A DNA stretch of 64,000 nucleotides from positions 62,001-126,000 of the forward strand of contig JAAYVB010000002.1 of the NCBI GenBank assembly GCA_012517405.1. Direction: 5' to 3'. The notes beneath the pieces are model-generated. The model had not been told where the DNA came from, did not search any database, and worked only from the letters and a program-made list of their open reading frames with translations. How positions within the stretch are numbered: position 1 is the stretch's first letter; each line of letters opens with the position of its first letter. The translations under genes and the position numbers were made by a program. The stretch is from Propionibacterium sp. GTDB lineage: Bacteria; Actinomycetota; Actinomycetes; Propionibacteriales; Propionibacteriaceae. Shown here piece by piece: positions 45,606-57,648 of this stretch.

Positions 45606-46757
45606 GTGAGTGACCAGCCCTGGGACCAGCGAGCGGCCGCCACCGAGATGGCGATGGCCGAGGCCGACCCCGAATCGCTGGCTGCGGCGGCGCGGCTGCG
45701 CTCCCGCTTCAGCCCCGACGTGGCGGCATTCGCCCTGACTCAGGTGAGCCTGCGACGCCAGGCCGCGGCCAAGTTCGGCGCCGCGGCCGAGAGCATGTGG
45801 TTCACCCGTGATGGCCTGGAGCAGGCCTCGAGACCGTCGGTGGCTGCCTGGCGAGCGGAGCGCTACCGTGCCGCTGGGGTACGGCGGGTGATCGATCTGT
45901 GCTGCGGCATCGGTGCGGACGCTCGCGGATTCAGCGCCGCGGGCCTGGAGGTCGTCGCGGTGGAGGCCGATCGGCTGACCGCCGAGCTGGCCCGGGCCAA
46001 TCTGCCGGGTGTCGAAGTGATCTGTGGCGATGCGACCGAGGTCGGTCCGCGGTTGCTGGCTCACGCCGATGCGTCCACCGGGATCTTCACCGACCCCGCC
46101 CGCCGCACCGCGTCAGGGCGCAGCTGGCGGGTCGCCGACTTCAGTCCGTCCTGGGACTTCGTGCTCAGCTTAGTCGCGAGCGGGCATCCGCTGTGTGTCA
46201 AGCTCGGGCCGGGCCTGCCCCGCGAACTCATCCCCCACGGTGTCGAGGCCTGCTGGGTGTCCGACCGGGGAGACATCGTGGAGGCCGGATTGTGGCGGCT
46301 GGCGGGTGCTCAGGACAATGTCAGTGCGGCTGTTCTGCTGCCCGGTGAGCATCGCATCGAGTCGGATCCGGCGGCGCCGGGGCTGCCGGTGGCGGCGCCC
46401 GGACGCTACCTTCTCGACCCCAACGGCGCGGTCATCCGGGCCCGGGCGATCGACCAGATCAGCCCGCAGGCTTGGCTGCTGCACCCCGGTGTCGCCTACC
46501 TGTCCAGCGACGTGCCGATTCGGACGCCGTTCGCGTCCTGTTTCGAAGTGCTGCAGATCTTGGACTTCAATCCCAAGGTGCTCAAGGCGTGGGTGCGTGC
46601 GGACCGGGTGGGGGTACTGGAGATCAAGAAGCGGGCTGTCGATATCGATCCCGCCCAGCTGCGCCGCAGTCTGAAGCTATCCGGACCCAATGCGGCAACG
46701 CTGATCGTCGCCCGCACGACCGCCGGGACGAAGGCCCTGGTCTGCCGCCGCAGTTAG
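45606..46757 (+). CDS. Class I methyltransferase with THUMP-like C-terminus
   Basis: 383 residues. The SAM motif is VIDLCCGIGADARGFSAAGL, and FTDPARRTASGRS is a DPPY-type variant. The C-terminal 80 residues (LDFNPKVLKAWVRADRVGVL) match the THUMP-like domain of an actinobacterial family usually annotated as a SAM-dependent methyltransferase. An RNA substrate is likely but unproven. The GTG start lies nine bases after the NUDIX gene. Confidence 0.82.
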   Translation: MSDQPWDQRAAATEMAMAEADPESLAAAARLRSRFSPDVAAFALTQVSLRRQAAAKFGAAAESMWFTRDGLEQASRPSVAAWRAERYRAAGVRRVIDLCCGIGADARGFSAAGLEVVAVEADRLTAELARANLPGVEVICGDATEVGPRLLAHADASTGIFTDPARRTASGRSWRVADFSPSWDFVLSLVASGHPLCVKLGPGLPRELIPHGVEACWVSDRGDIVEAGLWRLAGAQDNVSAAVLLPGEHRIESDPAAPGLPVAAPGRYLLDPNGAVIRARAIDQISPQAWLLHPGVAYLSSDVPIRTPFASCFEVLQILDFNPKVLKAWVRADRVGVLEIKKRAVDIDPAQLRRSLKLSGPNAATLIVARTTAGTKALVCRRS

Positions 46758-46760
46758 CTC

Positions 46761-46785
46761 TGGCACTCGGCTTGTCTGAGTGCCA
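46761..46785. promoter_or_regulatory. CIRCE operator 1 (HrcA site)
   Basis: TGGCACTC-N9-GAGTGCCA, perfect arms, overlapping the -35 of the groES promoter. Confidence 0.88.
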
Positions 46786-46801
46786 ATCGCGGGTCTAAGG
46801 T
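46772..46801 (+). promoter_or_regulatory. Promoter of groES-groEL
   Basis: TTGTCT, 18-base spacer, TAAGGT. It lies between and partly inside the two CIRCE elements, so HrcA binding would block it. Confidence 0.5.
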
Positions 46802-46806
46802 GGTTC

Positions 46807-46833
46807 TTGGCACTCGGCAGGCCCGGGTGCCAA
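46807..46833. promoter_or_regulatory. CIRCE operator 2 (HrcA site)
   Basis: TTGGCACTC-N9-GGGTGCCAA, one arm mismatch, just downstream of the predicted transcription start. Confidence 0.82.
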
Positions 46834-46909
46834 CGATCGGAACGGCACCCGCGACGACGTCCCGCTCGTACTGCACCGTGACACCTAGACAACAGAAAGG
46901 GGTTTGAAC

Positions 46910-47206
46910 GTGGCAACCACGATCAAGCCGCTCGAGGACCGTATCCTCGTTGAGCCTCTCGAGGCTGAGACCACCACCGCATCGGGTCTGGTCATCCCCG
47001 ACACCGCCAAGGAGAAGCCGCAGGAAGGCAAGGTCGTCGCCGCCGGCCCCGGTCGCATCGACGACAAGGGCAACCGCGTGCCGATGGACGTTAAGGTCGG
47101 GGACGTCGTCATTTTCAGCAAGTATGGCGGCACGGAAGTGCGCTACAACGCTACGGACTACCTGCTGCTCAACGCGCGCGACATTCTCGCAGTCGTCGAG
47201 AAGTGA
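46910..47206 (+). CDS. groES: Co-chaperonin GroES
   Basis: 98 residues. GroES caps the GroEL ring. The core is [20 protein letters not shown] with the mobile loop [18 protein letters not shown] and [17 protein letters not shown] 46910 follows AGAAAGGGG; TTG 46904 is too close to that site. Heat regulation by HrcA is expected from the two CIRCE elements. Confidence 0.97.
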   Translation: MATTIKPLEDRILVEPLEAETTTASGLVIPDTAKEKPQEGKVVAAGPGRIDDKGNRVPMDVKVGDVVIFSKYGGTEVRYNATDYLLLNARDILAVVEK

Positions 47207-47214
47207 GGCACTGA

Positions 47215-48816
<1,602 letters not shown>

Positions 48817-48821
48817 TCAAT

Positions 48822-48840
48822 GACTCAGCCATTCTGAGTC
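48822..48840 (+). terminator. First hairpin after groEL
   Basis: GACTCAG/CTGAGTC, 7 bp, followed by GTTTCT. Confidence 0.55.
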
Positions 48841-48844
48841 GTTT

Positions 48845-48888
48845 CTGGGTGCAGTTATCTCCCGTGACAGGGAGATGGCTGCACCCAG
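48845..48888 (+). terminator. Strong terminator after groEL
   Basis: CTGGGTGCAG/CTGCACCCAG plus ATCTCCC/GGGAGAT, 17 paired positions around a 2x2 internal loop, followed by TTCGTTT. Confidence 0.85.
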
Positions 48889-48952
48889 TTCGTTTGGGTG
48901 ACGGTTCGGCATCGATCGGATGGGCGTGGTCAACGCGCCGAGAGCCACCGGC

Positions 48953-48958
48953 TACGAT
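48953..48958 (+). promoter_or_regulatory. -10 box of leaderless MptB-like gene
   Basis: TACGAT, six bases before GTG 48965. Confidence 0.4.
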
Positions 48959-48964
48959 GCCTGC

Positions 48965-50380
48965 GTGCAGCAGACGAGCCGGGGGAGAATGGTCGGGCTG
49001 GCGGGCACCCTTCTGCTGGCCGTGTCGGCTTGGCTGGCCTCACCGTGGGGGCTCGGCTTCGCTGGACGCTCCAATCCGCTGCCGATCCGCTGGGCGCACA
49101 CGTTGCCGGCGGCGCTCGGTGTGGTGCTGCTGTTCGCCGGCTGGCTGATGATGCGCGGCACCGATCAGAAGAACGCGTGGCGCACCTTTGCCGTGTGGTG
49201 CCTGCCGCTGCTGGTCTGCCCACCGCTGCTCAGCAAGGATGTCTGGGCCTATCTCGAGCAGGGCTGGCTCGTGCTGCAGGGGTTCGATCCATATCACACC
49301 GCCCTCAGTTCGGTGGGCGGGCCCTTTGCTTCACGCGTTGACACGTACTGGAAGTACACCACCACCGTCTATCCGCCGCTGGCGTTGCTCATCCAGGCCG
49401 CCATGGTGGCGATCAGCGGGGCAAGCCCGCTGTGGTCGCTGTTCGCGATGCGGATCCCCGGTCTGGCCTCGGTCATCGCCATCGGTGCCTGCCTGCCGCG
49501 CATCGGACGTGCCGCCGGTCAGAGCGCCGGCAACGCGCTGTGGTTCGGCATCTTGAATCCTCTGGTGATCGTCCACTTCATCGGAGGTGGTCACAACGAT
49601 TCCTGGGCGGTCGCATTGGGTGTGCTGGGCATCTGGACAGCGCTGCGCCGGCCGGCCTGGTGGCCCCTGGGCTGTGTCGCGGTGGGGCTGGGGATGGCTG
49701 TCAAACAGCCCCTCGGCCTGATGATGGTCGCCGTTGCCTTGGCCGGTGTCGCGCTCGGTCACAGCCCTTCAGACCTCACCGCCCGGCAGGCCTGGCGAAA
49801 GATCTTCCCGCAGGCGCTGTGGCGGTTGCCTGTGGGCCTGGCCGCGACGGCAGCGGGCTTCGCGATCCCGACCCTCGCGTCGGGCTGGGGACTCGGCTGG
49901 GCCACCGGGTCGGGCTCTCCGCAGAGCGCAGGCAGCCAGTCGATCGCCCACACGGTGGCCGCCACGATCGAGATGTTCACCTCGGTCTCGCTGCGCGGAG
50001 CTATGTCGGTGGTCGGCCCGATCTTCCTGATCATCGGCGCGGTAGCCATCGGGTGGCTCGGATGGCGCCTGGGCGCGACGCGTCCGATCGCCTTCACGGC
50101 CTGGGCGCTGATCGTCTTCGCGTTCAGCTATCCGAGCCTGCAGCCCTGGTATGTGCTGTGGGGAGGCATTCTGCTGGGCACCATCGCGCTGTCGGCGAAA
50201 GCATCCGCCTGGGTGATCGCCGGTGTCGGCGCACTGCTGAGTACCAGTGTGCTGCTCGACTATGCGGGATTCCCGATACCGGTCGCGCAGGGTATCGGCC
50301 TGGCCGTTGCCGTGCTGGTGGCCCGGTGGCGACTGACCGGTCATTTGGGGCGGCTAAACTGGCCTTTTCCAGCTGAGTGA
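48965..50380 (+). CDS. Polyprenol-phosphate-mannose-dependent mannosyltransferase, MptB-like
   Basis: 471 residues, about 12 membrane helices, GT-C fold. The loop after the second helix carries SKDVWAYLEQGWLVLQGFDP and TTTVYPPLALLI, matching the alpha-1,6-mannosyltransferases of lipomannan synthesis (MptA/MptB). NPLVIVHFIGGGHNDSWAVA is another family block. The acceptor is inferred. GTG 48965 is chosen because a TACGAT -10 lies six bases upstream; the frame is open back to 48920. It ends 15 bases before guaB and carries the guaB promoter in its 3-prime end. Confidence 0.82.
   Translation: MQQTSRGRMVGLAGTLLLAVSAWLASPWGLGFAGRSNPLPIRWAHTLPAALGVVLLFAGWLMMRGTDQKNAWRTFAVWCLPLLVCPPLLSKDVWAYLEQGWLVLQGFDPYHTALSSVGGPFASRVDTYWKYTTTVYPPLALLIQAAMVAISGASPLWSLFAMRIPGLASVIAIGACLPRIGRAAGQSAGNALWFGILNPLVIVHFIGGGHNDSWAVALGVLGIWTALRRPAWWPLGCVAVGLGMAVKQPLGLMMVAVALAGVALGHSPSDLTARQAWRKIFPQALWRLPVGLAATAAGFAIPTLASGWGLGWATGSGSPQSAGSQSIAHTVAATIEMFTSVSLRGAMSVVGPIFLIIGAVAIGWLGWRLGATRPIAFTAWALIVFAFSYPSLQPWYVLWGGILLGTIALSAKASAWVIAGVGALLSTSVLLDYAGFPIPVAQGIGLAVAVLVARWRLTGHLGRLNWPFPAE
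50333..50360 (+). promoter_or_regulatory. Promoter of guaB inside the upstream gene
   Basis: CTGACC, 16-base spacer, TAAACT; leader of about 28 bases. Confidence 0.45.
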
Positions 50381-51916
<1,536 letters not shown>

Positions 51917-52014
51917 TGCGCGTCGTGGCCGCAGCCACCGGAATCGGTGTGACCGCGAAAACCCGGTCAAGAACCGCGTAGTGGCCGATGCCTGCGCGAG
52001 CGCGCCGGATCGCC

Positions 52015-52020
52015 TAGATT
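52015..52020 (+). promoter_or_regulatory. Possible -10 box of guaB3
   Basis: TAGATT, 31 bases before the ATG; unlike the leaderless genes, GGAGGA is present before the start. Confidence 0.35.
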
Positions 52021-52051
52021 GGTGGGGCGCTCAGCCGAAAATGGAGGATCC

Positions 52052-53158
52052 ATGTTGTACGACATCGGACGCAGCAAACGCGCCGCGCAGGCGTTCTCGC
52101 TGGATGATGTAGCGATCATGCCCACGCGCCGCACCCGCGGCATCGAGACCATCGATCTGGAATGGCGAATCGACGCCATCACCTTCGATTTCCCGTTGAT
52201 GGCTGCGCCGATGGATTCGGTGATGAGCCCCGCCACTGCGATCGCCTTCGGACGCCTCGGTGGTCTGGGTGTGCTGAACCTCGAAGGCCTGTGGACGCGC
52301 TACGTCAACCCGCAGCCGGTGCTCGATGAGCTCGCCGCCATCACCGACGCCGCCGAGGCCACCCGCAAGCTGCAGCAGATCTACACCGAGCCGATCAAGG
52401 CAGAGCTGATCGCCGAACGGCTGCGCGAGATCCGGGACACGGGGGTTCCGGTGGCCGGGTCCCTCAGCCCGCAGAACACCCAGGAGTTCGCCTCGGTGAT
52501 CGAGAACTCGGGCCTGGATTTCTTCGTGGTGCGCGGCACCGCGGTCAGCGCTCAGCACGTCTCGAACGCTGCCGAACCGCTCGACCTGGCCCGCTTCATC
52601 TACGACCTCGACGTGCCGGTCATCGTCGGTGGTTGTGCGACCTATCAGACCGCGCTGCACCTGATGCGCACGGGTGCCGCCGGTGTGCTGGTCGGCTTCG
52701 GCGGAGCCGCGACGTCGACGAACCGCCATGTGCTGGGCATCGAGGTGCCGATGGCTACCGCCATCTCGGATGTCGCCGAAGCCCGCCGTGATTACCTGGA
52801 CGAGTCCGGCGGCCGCTATGTGCATGTCATCGCCGACGGTTCGATGGGGTATTCCGGTGACGTCGTCAAAGCGCTCGCCTGCGGTGCCGACGCCGCCATG
52901 TTGGGCACGCCACTGGCTCGCGCGATCGAGGCTCCCGGACAGGGCTGGCATTGGGGCGCCGAGGCCTGGCACGAGGCCCTGCCGCGCGGTCGCCGGGTCG
53001 AGGTGGGCCAGGTCGGCTCACTGTCCGAGGTCGTGCTCGGTCCGTCGCATTCCCCCGACGGCACCATGAACATCGTCGGCGCGCTGCGCCGCGCGCTGGC
53101 AAGCACCGGCTACACCGAGGTCAAGGCCTTCCAGCGCATCGACCTGATCGTCCGCTGA
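52052..53158 (+). CDS. guaB3: IMP dehydrogenase-family protein GuaB3
   Basis: 368 residues. The barrel is related to GuaB (FSLDDVAIMPTRRTRGIETI; FDFPLMAAPMDSVMSP), but CBS domains are missing and the catalytic loop reads GVLVGFGGAATSTNRHVLGI, without the cysteine that forms the covalent XMP intermediate. Such GuaB3 proteins commonly sit next to guaB in actinobacteria. The reaction therefore cannot be classical IMP oxidation; a related purine nucleotide activity is possible. ATG 52052 follows GGAGGATCC. Confidence 0.9.
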   Translation: MLYDIGRSKRAAQAFSLDDVAIMPTRRTRGIETIDLEWRIDAITFDFPLMAAPMDSVMSPATAIAFGRLGGLGVLNLEGLWTRYVNPQPVLDELAAITDAAEATRKLQQIYTEPIKAELIAERLREIRDTGVPVAGSLSPQNTQEFASVIENSGLDFFVVRGTAVSAQHVSNAAEPLDLARFIYDLDVPVIVGGCATYQTALHLMRTGAAGVLVGFGGAATSTNRHVLGIEVPMATAISDVAEARRDYLDESGGRYVHVIADGSMGYSGDVVKALACGADAAMLGTPLARAIEAPGQGWHWGAEAWHEALPRGRRVEVGQVGSLSEVVLGPSHSPDGTMNIVGALRRALASTGYTEVKAFQRIDLIVR

Positions 53159-53159
53159 C

Positions 53160-53486
53160 ATGACCGAGGATCAGGAGCGGACGCTGGCCGAACTGCTGCG
53201 GCTGCGCGGTAGCATCGACAATCTGGACGCTGCGCTGATTCACATCATGGCTGAGCGGTTCAAGATCACCAAGCGGGTCGGCGCGCTGAAGGCCCAGCAC
53301 GGGTTGCCGGCCGCCGACCCCGAGCGGGAGGCGCTTCAGATCGGGCGGCTACGCCAGCTGGCGATCGATTCCGATCTGGATCCGGAGTTCGCCGAGAAGC
53401 TGCTGAACTTCATCGTCCGCGAGGTGGTGCGCCACCACATGAAGATCGCCGACGAGCACGCGGGCGGCCCGGCCACCGAGGACTGA
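53160..53486 (+). CDS. Chorismate mutase, AroQ type
   Basis: 108 residues, all helical. It converts chorismate to prephenate for Phe and Tyr. Typical residues are in RLRGSIDNLDAALIHIMAERFKI (Arg, Asp) and VGALKAQHGLPAADPEREAL (Lys, Arg-Glu). Stand-alone actinobacterial enzymes of this kind often need DAHP synthase for full activity. The ATG lies two bases after the guaB3 stop base, so the two genes are probably cotranscribed. Confidence 0.9.
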   Translation: MTEDQERTLAELLRLRGSIDNLDAALIHIMAERFKITKRVGALKAQHGLPAADPEREALQIGRLRQLAIDSDLDPEFAEKLLNFIVREVVRHHMKIADEHAGGPATED

Positions 53487-53494
53487 CCGGGCCC

Positions 53495-54049
53495 TCAGGC
53501 GATCACGTCGCCCGAGCGGACGTTGCTGGGGATACCGACGACCACGGCGCCGGGCGCGACGTCCTTGACGACCAGCGCGTTCGCGCCGATCTTGGCGTCG
53601 TCGCCGACGGTGATGTCGCCGATCACCTTGGCTCCGGCCCCGATCAGGACGCGGTTGCCGATCGTGGGGTGCCGCTTGAAGCGTCCGCGGGCGCGGCCGC
53701 CGAGGGTGACCTGGTGGTAGATGAGGACGTCGTCCCCGATGATCGCGGTCTCGCCGATCACCACGCCCATGCCGTGGTCGATGAAGAACCGCCGCCCGAT
53801 CGTCGCGCCTGGATGGATCTCGATGCCGGTGAGGAAGCGGGCGATCTGGCTGAGCAGCCGGGAGCTGAATCGTAGCCCCGGCTTGCCCCACATCCAGTGA
53901 GCGACCCGATACATCCAGATCGCGTGAAGGCCTGAGTAGATGATCGCGACCTCGAGTTTGGATCTGGCCGCCGGATCCTCACGCTGGGCGGCGGCCAGGT
54001 CCTCGTCGACGCGCGAGGCAATCAGGCGGACCCTCGAAAACAAGCTCAC
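53495..54049 (-). CDS. cysE: Serine O-acetyltransferase, EpsC type
   Basis: 184 residues. It acetylates serine for cysteine synthesis. The C-terminal half is a left-handed beta helix of hexapeptide repeats ([40 protein letters not shown]) with the catalytic His-Asp pair. It lacks the long N-terminal region of the enterobacterial enzyme. GTG 54049 is preferred; TTG 54061 would add four residues. It is convergent with the chorismate mutase gene. Confidence 0.92.
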   Translation of the reverse strand: MSLFSRVRLIASRVDEDLAAAQREDPAARSKLEVAIIYSGLHAIWMYRVAHWMWGKPGLRFSSRLLSQIARFLTGIEIHPGATIGRRFFIDHGMGVVIGETAIIGDDVLIYHQVTLGGRARGRFKRHPTIGNRVLIGAGAKVIGDITVGDDAKIGANALVVKDVAPGAVVVGIPSNVRSGDVIA

Positions 54050-54101
54050 GGGACCATCCAACCACCTGGCAACAGGCTTCGTCGACTACTGCTGAACTCG
54101 G

Positions 54102-54119
54102 CTGCCCGGAGCCGGGCAG
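54102..54119. repeat. Inverted repeat in the cysE-guaA divergent region
   Basis: CTGCCCGG-AG-CCGGGCAG, perfect eight-base arms; operator or hairpin. Confidence 0.4.
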
Positions 54120-54182
54120 ATCCGCCCACAGCAGACTGCGCCGTCGCGTCCGCCGAAGTGACATCGTCATACCCAGTCATCG

Positions 54183-54207
54183 CACGTCAACGTCAGGCCA
54201 CGTCAAC
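54183..54207. repeat. Direct repeats CACGTCAAC upstream of guaA
   Basis: Two copies, 16 bases apart start to start, with CGTCAGGC between. They lie 50-75 bases before the guaA -10 box. Confidence 0.4.
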
Positions 54208-54255
54208 CCGGGTGCAGCGCGGATCACTCGATGCAGTCGGGCGAATCGGATGGCA

Positions 54256-54261
54256 TAGACT
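54256..54261 (+). promoter_or_regulatory. -10 box of leaderless guaA
   Basis: TAGACT, seven bases before the ATG, identical to that of glmS. Confidence 0.45.
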
Positions 54262-54268
54262 CTGGCGC

Positions 54269-55816
54269 ATGCCTTCACGACCGGTCATTGTCATCGACTT
54301 TGGCGCGCAGTACGCCCAGCTCATTGCCCGCAGGGTGCGTGAGGCGCACGTCTATTCCGAGATCATGCCCCATACCGCGTCGGTGGCCGAGGTGCTCGCC
54401 CGCGACCCGCAGGCCATCATCTTGTCGGGCGGCCCGCAGTCGGTCTACGCCAGCGGCGCCCCGCAGGTCGACCCGGCGCTGTTCTCCGCGGGGGTGCCGG
54501 TCTTCGGCATCTGCTACGGCTTCCAGGCGATGGCCCAGGCGCTGGGCGGCGTGGTGCGCCGCACCGACACCTCCGAGTTCGGGCGTACCCATCTCGAGGT
54601 GGACGAGCCGTCGCCGTTGCTGGCCGGAATCCCGCAGACGCTCAACGTCTGGATGAGCCACGGCGACTCCGTGACCCAGGAACCTGCCGGCTTCGGTCGG
54701 CTCGCGCACAGCCTGGGCACCCCGGTGGCGGCGTTCGCCGACACCGATCGTGGGTTCGCCGGTGTGCAGTGGCATCCCGAGGTCGCTCACACCGAGTTGG
54801 GCCAGCAGGTCATCGAGAACTTCCTGTACAACGTGGCCGGGTTGACCCCCGACTGGACGAGCGAGAATTTCGTCGCCGAGCAGATCGCGGCGATCCGCGC
54901 GCAGGTCGGCGACCGGCAGGTGCTGTGCGGGCTGTCCGGTGGCGTCGATTCGGCGGTCGCGGCTGCTCTGGTGCAGCGCGCCATCGGCGATCAGCTGACC
55001 TGCGTGTTCGTCGATCACGGCCTGCTGCGCGCCGGCGAGGCCGAGCAGGTCGAGAAGGATTTCGTGGCGGCGACCGGCGTGCGGCTGGTGGTCGCCGATG
55101 AGAAGGATCGTTTCCTGGAGGCGCTGGCTGGCGTCTCGGACCCGGAGACCAAACGCAAGATCGTCGGCCGTGAGTTCATCCGCAGTTTCGAGGCGGCCGC
55201 CCGGGCCATCGCCGGCGAGCGCGGCATCGATTTCTTGGTGCAGGGCACCTTGTACCCCGATGTCGTGGAATCCGGGGGTGGCGACGGCGCGGCAAATATC
55301 AAGAGCCATCACAATGTTGGTGGACTGCCCGACGACCTGCAGTTCACCCTGATCGAACCGCTGCGCACCCTGTTCAAGGATGAGGTGCGCGCTGCCGGTG
55401 TGGAGCTGGGTCTGCCCGACGAGATGGTTTGGCGCCAGCCCTTCCCGGGTCCGGGATTGGCCATTCGCATCATCGGCGAGGTCACCTGGGAGCGTCTCGA
55501 ATTGCTGCGTGCCGCAGACGCGATCGCCCGCCACGAGCTGACTGCTGCCGGTCTCGATCGCGCTGTCTGGCAGATGCCGGTCGTCCTGCTCGCCGATGTG
55601 CGCTCGGTCGGCGTCCAAGGTGATGGACGAACCTACGGTCACCCGATCGTGCTGCGTCCGGTGAGCAGCGAGGACGCCATGACCGCCGATTGGTCGCGGC
55701 TGCCCTACGAAGTGATCGAGAAGATCAGCACGCGCATCACCAACGAAGTGCGCCAGATCAACCGGGTCGTGGTGGACGTAACCAGCAAGCCGCCGGGCAC
55801 GATCGAGTGGGAGTGA
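54269..55816 (+). CDS. guaA: GMP synthase (glutamine-hydrolysing)
   Basis: 515 residues. It aminates XMP to GMP. The glutaminase Cys is in [16 protein letters not shown] with His-Glu in [10 protein letters not shown]; the ATP-pyrophosphatase P-loop is [14 protein letters not shown] and the C-terminal dimer domain ends [12 protein letters not shown] 54269 is fixed by the TAGACT box; the frame open to 54158 is rejected. Confidence 0.97.
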   Translation: MPSRPVIVIDFGAQYAQLIARRVREAHVYSEIMPHTASVAEVLARDPQAIILSGGPQSVYASGAPQVDPALFSAGVPVFGICYGFQAMAQALGGVVRRTDTSEFGRTHLEVDEPSPLLAGIPQTLNVWMSHGDSVTQEPAGFGRLAHSLGTPVAAFADTDRGFAGVQWHPEVAHTELGQQVIENFLYNVAGLTPDWTSENFVAEQIAAIRAQVGDRQVLCGLSGGVDSAVAAALVQRAIGDQLTCVFVDHGLLRAGEAEQVEKDFVAATGVRLVVADEKDRFLEALAGVSDPETKRKIVGREFIRSFEAAARAIAGERGIDFLVQGTLYPDVVESGGGDGAANIKSHHNVGGLPDDLQFTLIEPLRTLFKDEVRAAGVELGLPDEMVWRQPFPGPGLAIRIIGEVTWERLELLRAADAIARHELTAAGLDRAVWQMPVVLLADVRSVGVQGDGRTYGHPIVLRPVSSEDAMTADWSRLPYEVIEKISTRITNEVRQINRVVVDVTSKPPGTIEWE

Positions 55817-55850
55817 TCGGTGCCCAGCGGCATGCCGGCGAATCCGGGGG

Positions 55851-56162
55851 TTAGTCGGCGCTGAAGGTGTCAGCGGGACCGTTGTCGGGCTCACCACCGG
55901 ACTGGCGGGCGTCGCGGCGACGCTGATAGTCGCCGTAGCGGTCGTAGAGCTGGTCGGCCCCGGTCTGGCCGCTTCCCTGGTCGGGGATAGCCAGCCAGGC
56001 GATCACGTAGGCAGCGCAGACGGCTCCGAGGCTGAACAGGCCGAGCGCAGCGGTCACCACCCGCACGATGGTCGGGTCGATGTCGAAGTATTCGGCGATG
56101 CCACCGCAAACACCGGCGATGACGCGATGATCGCGGCTGCGGACGAGTTTCCGAGTTGTCAT
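55851..56162 (-). CDS. PspC-domain membrane protein (small)
   Basis: 103 residues. The PspC domain RDHRVIAGVCGGIAEYFDID is followed by a membrane helix and a second hydrophobic segment (AAYVIAWLAIPD), then a polar tail. PspC proteins sense or signal envelope stress at the membrane. GAAGGG lies upstream of the ATG. It lies downstream of two minus-strand genes of the same module. Confidence 0.88.
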   Translation of the reverse strand: MTTRKLVRSRDHRVIAGVCGGIAEYFDIDPTIVRVVTAALGLFSLGAVCAAYVIAWLAIPDQGSGQTGADQLYDRYGDYQRRRDARQSGGEPDNGPADTFSAD

Positions 56163-56211
56163 GAGTCTATTGTCCCTTCTGTAGTGGCTTGCGTGGTCGG
56201 TGATGGTGGGA

Positions 56212-56403
56212 TCAGTGGGGGCTGTCGCGTCGGTTACTCAGCACCAGCCCGAGCAGGCCGAGGACGATCAGCCCGAGCGGTGCGAGCAGACCGAAGACGG
56301 TCATCGTGGTCAGGACTTTCAGTTCTTGCAGTACCGCCAGACCCGCCATCGCGATGAAGGCAAGCCCCCAGATGATCGCCACCAGACTGGGTTTGCGGGT
56401 CAT
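56212..56403 (-). CDS. Small two-helix membrane protein
   Basis: 63 residues: two hydrophobic helices (SLVAIIWGLAFIAMAGLAVL and VFGLLAPLGLIVLGLLGLVL) and a charged end, NRRDSPH. The family is not recognised. The ATG overlaps the stop of the larger PspC protein, so it belongs to that operon and probably works with it at the membrane. Confidence 0.72.
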   Translation of the reverse strand: MTRKPSLVAIIWGLAFIAMAGLAVLQELKVLTTMTVFGLLAPLGLIVLGLLGLVLSNRRDSPH

Positions 56404-57485
56404 GGCATCACCCACAGCTGTGAATCGTGGGCGGAGATCACGATCGTCAGGGTCGGCTGGGTCTCGTCGATGATCTGGCGGTAGGTGACCTGGCCTGATC
56501 CGTTGTAGAAGCCGATTGGCAACATGGCCGTCGAATCGCTGTAGTTGAACTCGATGATCACGTTCTGATCGGCCGCAAGCGTCAGGCCGAGCCGGGAGTC
56601 CCGCAGATCGATCTGCCACTGATCATCCTCGGTGATCGGCACCGCCCCAATGTCCAGGCTCTGCTGGGAGTCGTAGAGCGAGACATCACCGAGCTGGTCG
56701 GACGCCAGATAGTGAATCGCGTCACTGCCTCGCGGCGGCAGCGCGATCATCGCTGCGGCCATCGCCACCGCCACAATCACGCCCGGAATGATCAGGCCGA
56801 GGCCGCGTCCGCGCCGGGCGAGTACCAGCAGACCCAGCCCGATCATCCCGAGCGCTGCCGCCAGCGGCAGCACCACCTTGTCGGGGAACCAAACCGTCGT
56901 CGCGAACGCGGCACCGGCGGCCAACAGCAGCGTCCCCAGGGTGATGGCGACAGCGGCGCGGTCATGCGCCTTGACCGGAGCCGGCGTGGGGGACCAGTAG
57001 CGGGTGGTTACCCGGCGCGGAGCACCACCTCGGCGCAGCCGGCCCTGGGTTCCGGCCCAAGCCGTCACTGCGATCATCGCGACGGGCAGCCAGCCGACCC
57101 CGGTGACGGTGCCGAACAACAGGCTGCCCAGGATGCCGAACGCCAGCGCCCAGCTCACCACGACCTTCGGCGGCGCATTGCGCCAGCGGCGGCCGACGTG
57201 ATCGAGAGGAGCCATACCGGTGGTCGCGTTGCGAGTGAGTATCCATCCGGTGAGATACGCCAGGACACCGATGCCCGAACACAGTCCGGTCAACACGAAC
57301 AGGCACCGCACCAGCAGCACATCGATGCCCAACCAGTCCGCCACCGCCACGCTCAGACCGGTGATATTGCCGTGAGCAGGAGTGCGCTTCAGATCGAGGA
57401 ACTCGGCCGCCCAGTCACGAGACGGCCGAGGAGAATCCGGACGCAACGGCCACTGCTGAGGTGGCGGTGGCGTGCTGGCGGACAT
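56400..57485 (-). CDS. PspC protein with C-terminal toastrack/LiaF-like domain
   Basis: 361 residues. A proline-rich start is followed by a PspC domain (about residues 35-90, GLSVAVADWLGIDVLLVRC), several membrane helices, and after residue 265 an extracytoplasmic beta-rich domain (GDVSLYDSQQSLDIGAVPIT; LTLAADQNVIIEFNYSDS), like the LiaF/toastrack domain. LiaF proteins hold a LiaRS-type two-component system off without stress. The kinase-regulator pair is encoded divergently next door. ATG 57485 opens the natural N-terminus; the frame to 57581 lacks support. Confidence 0.82.
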   Translation of the reverse strand: MSASTPPPPQQWPLRPDSPRPSRDWAAEFLDLKRTPAHGNITGLSVAVADWLGIDVLLVRCLFVLTGLCSGIGVLAYLTGWILTRNATTGMAPLDHVGRRWRNAPPKVVVSWALAFGILGSLLFGTVTGVGWLPVAMIAVTAWAGTQGRLRRGGAPRRVTTRYWSPTPAPVKAHDRAAVAITLGTLLLAAGAAFATTVWFPDKVVLPLAAALGMIGLGLLVLARRGRGLGLIIPGVIVAVAMAAAMIALPPRGSDAIHYLASDQLGDVSLYDSQQSLDIGAVPITEDDQWQIDLRDSRLGLTLAADQNVIIEFNYSDSTAMLPIGFYNGSGQVTYRQIIDETQPTLTIVISAHDSQLWVMP

Positions 57486-57648
57486 GTAGTCAAGTCTCGC
57501 CGCCCTAGTCGGCTCATGGTATGGATTCGGACCCGGAGCGATCCCCCAAAATCCTACCGGGGCTATGGTCCTGCGGAACATCCATTTCCGGGAGCCTTCG
57601 GGGTCGGGCTCGGTGGAATTGCAGGGGCAGACGTGTGAACCTTGAAGG

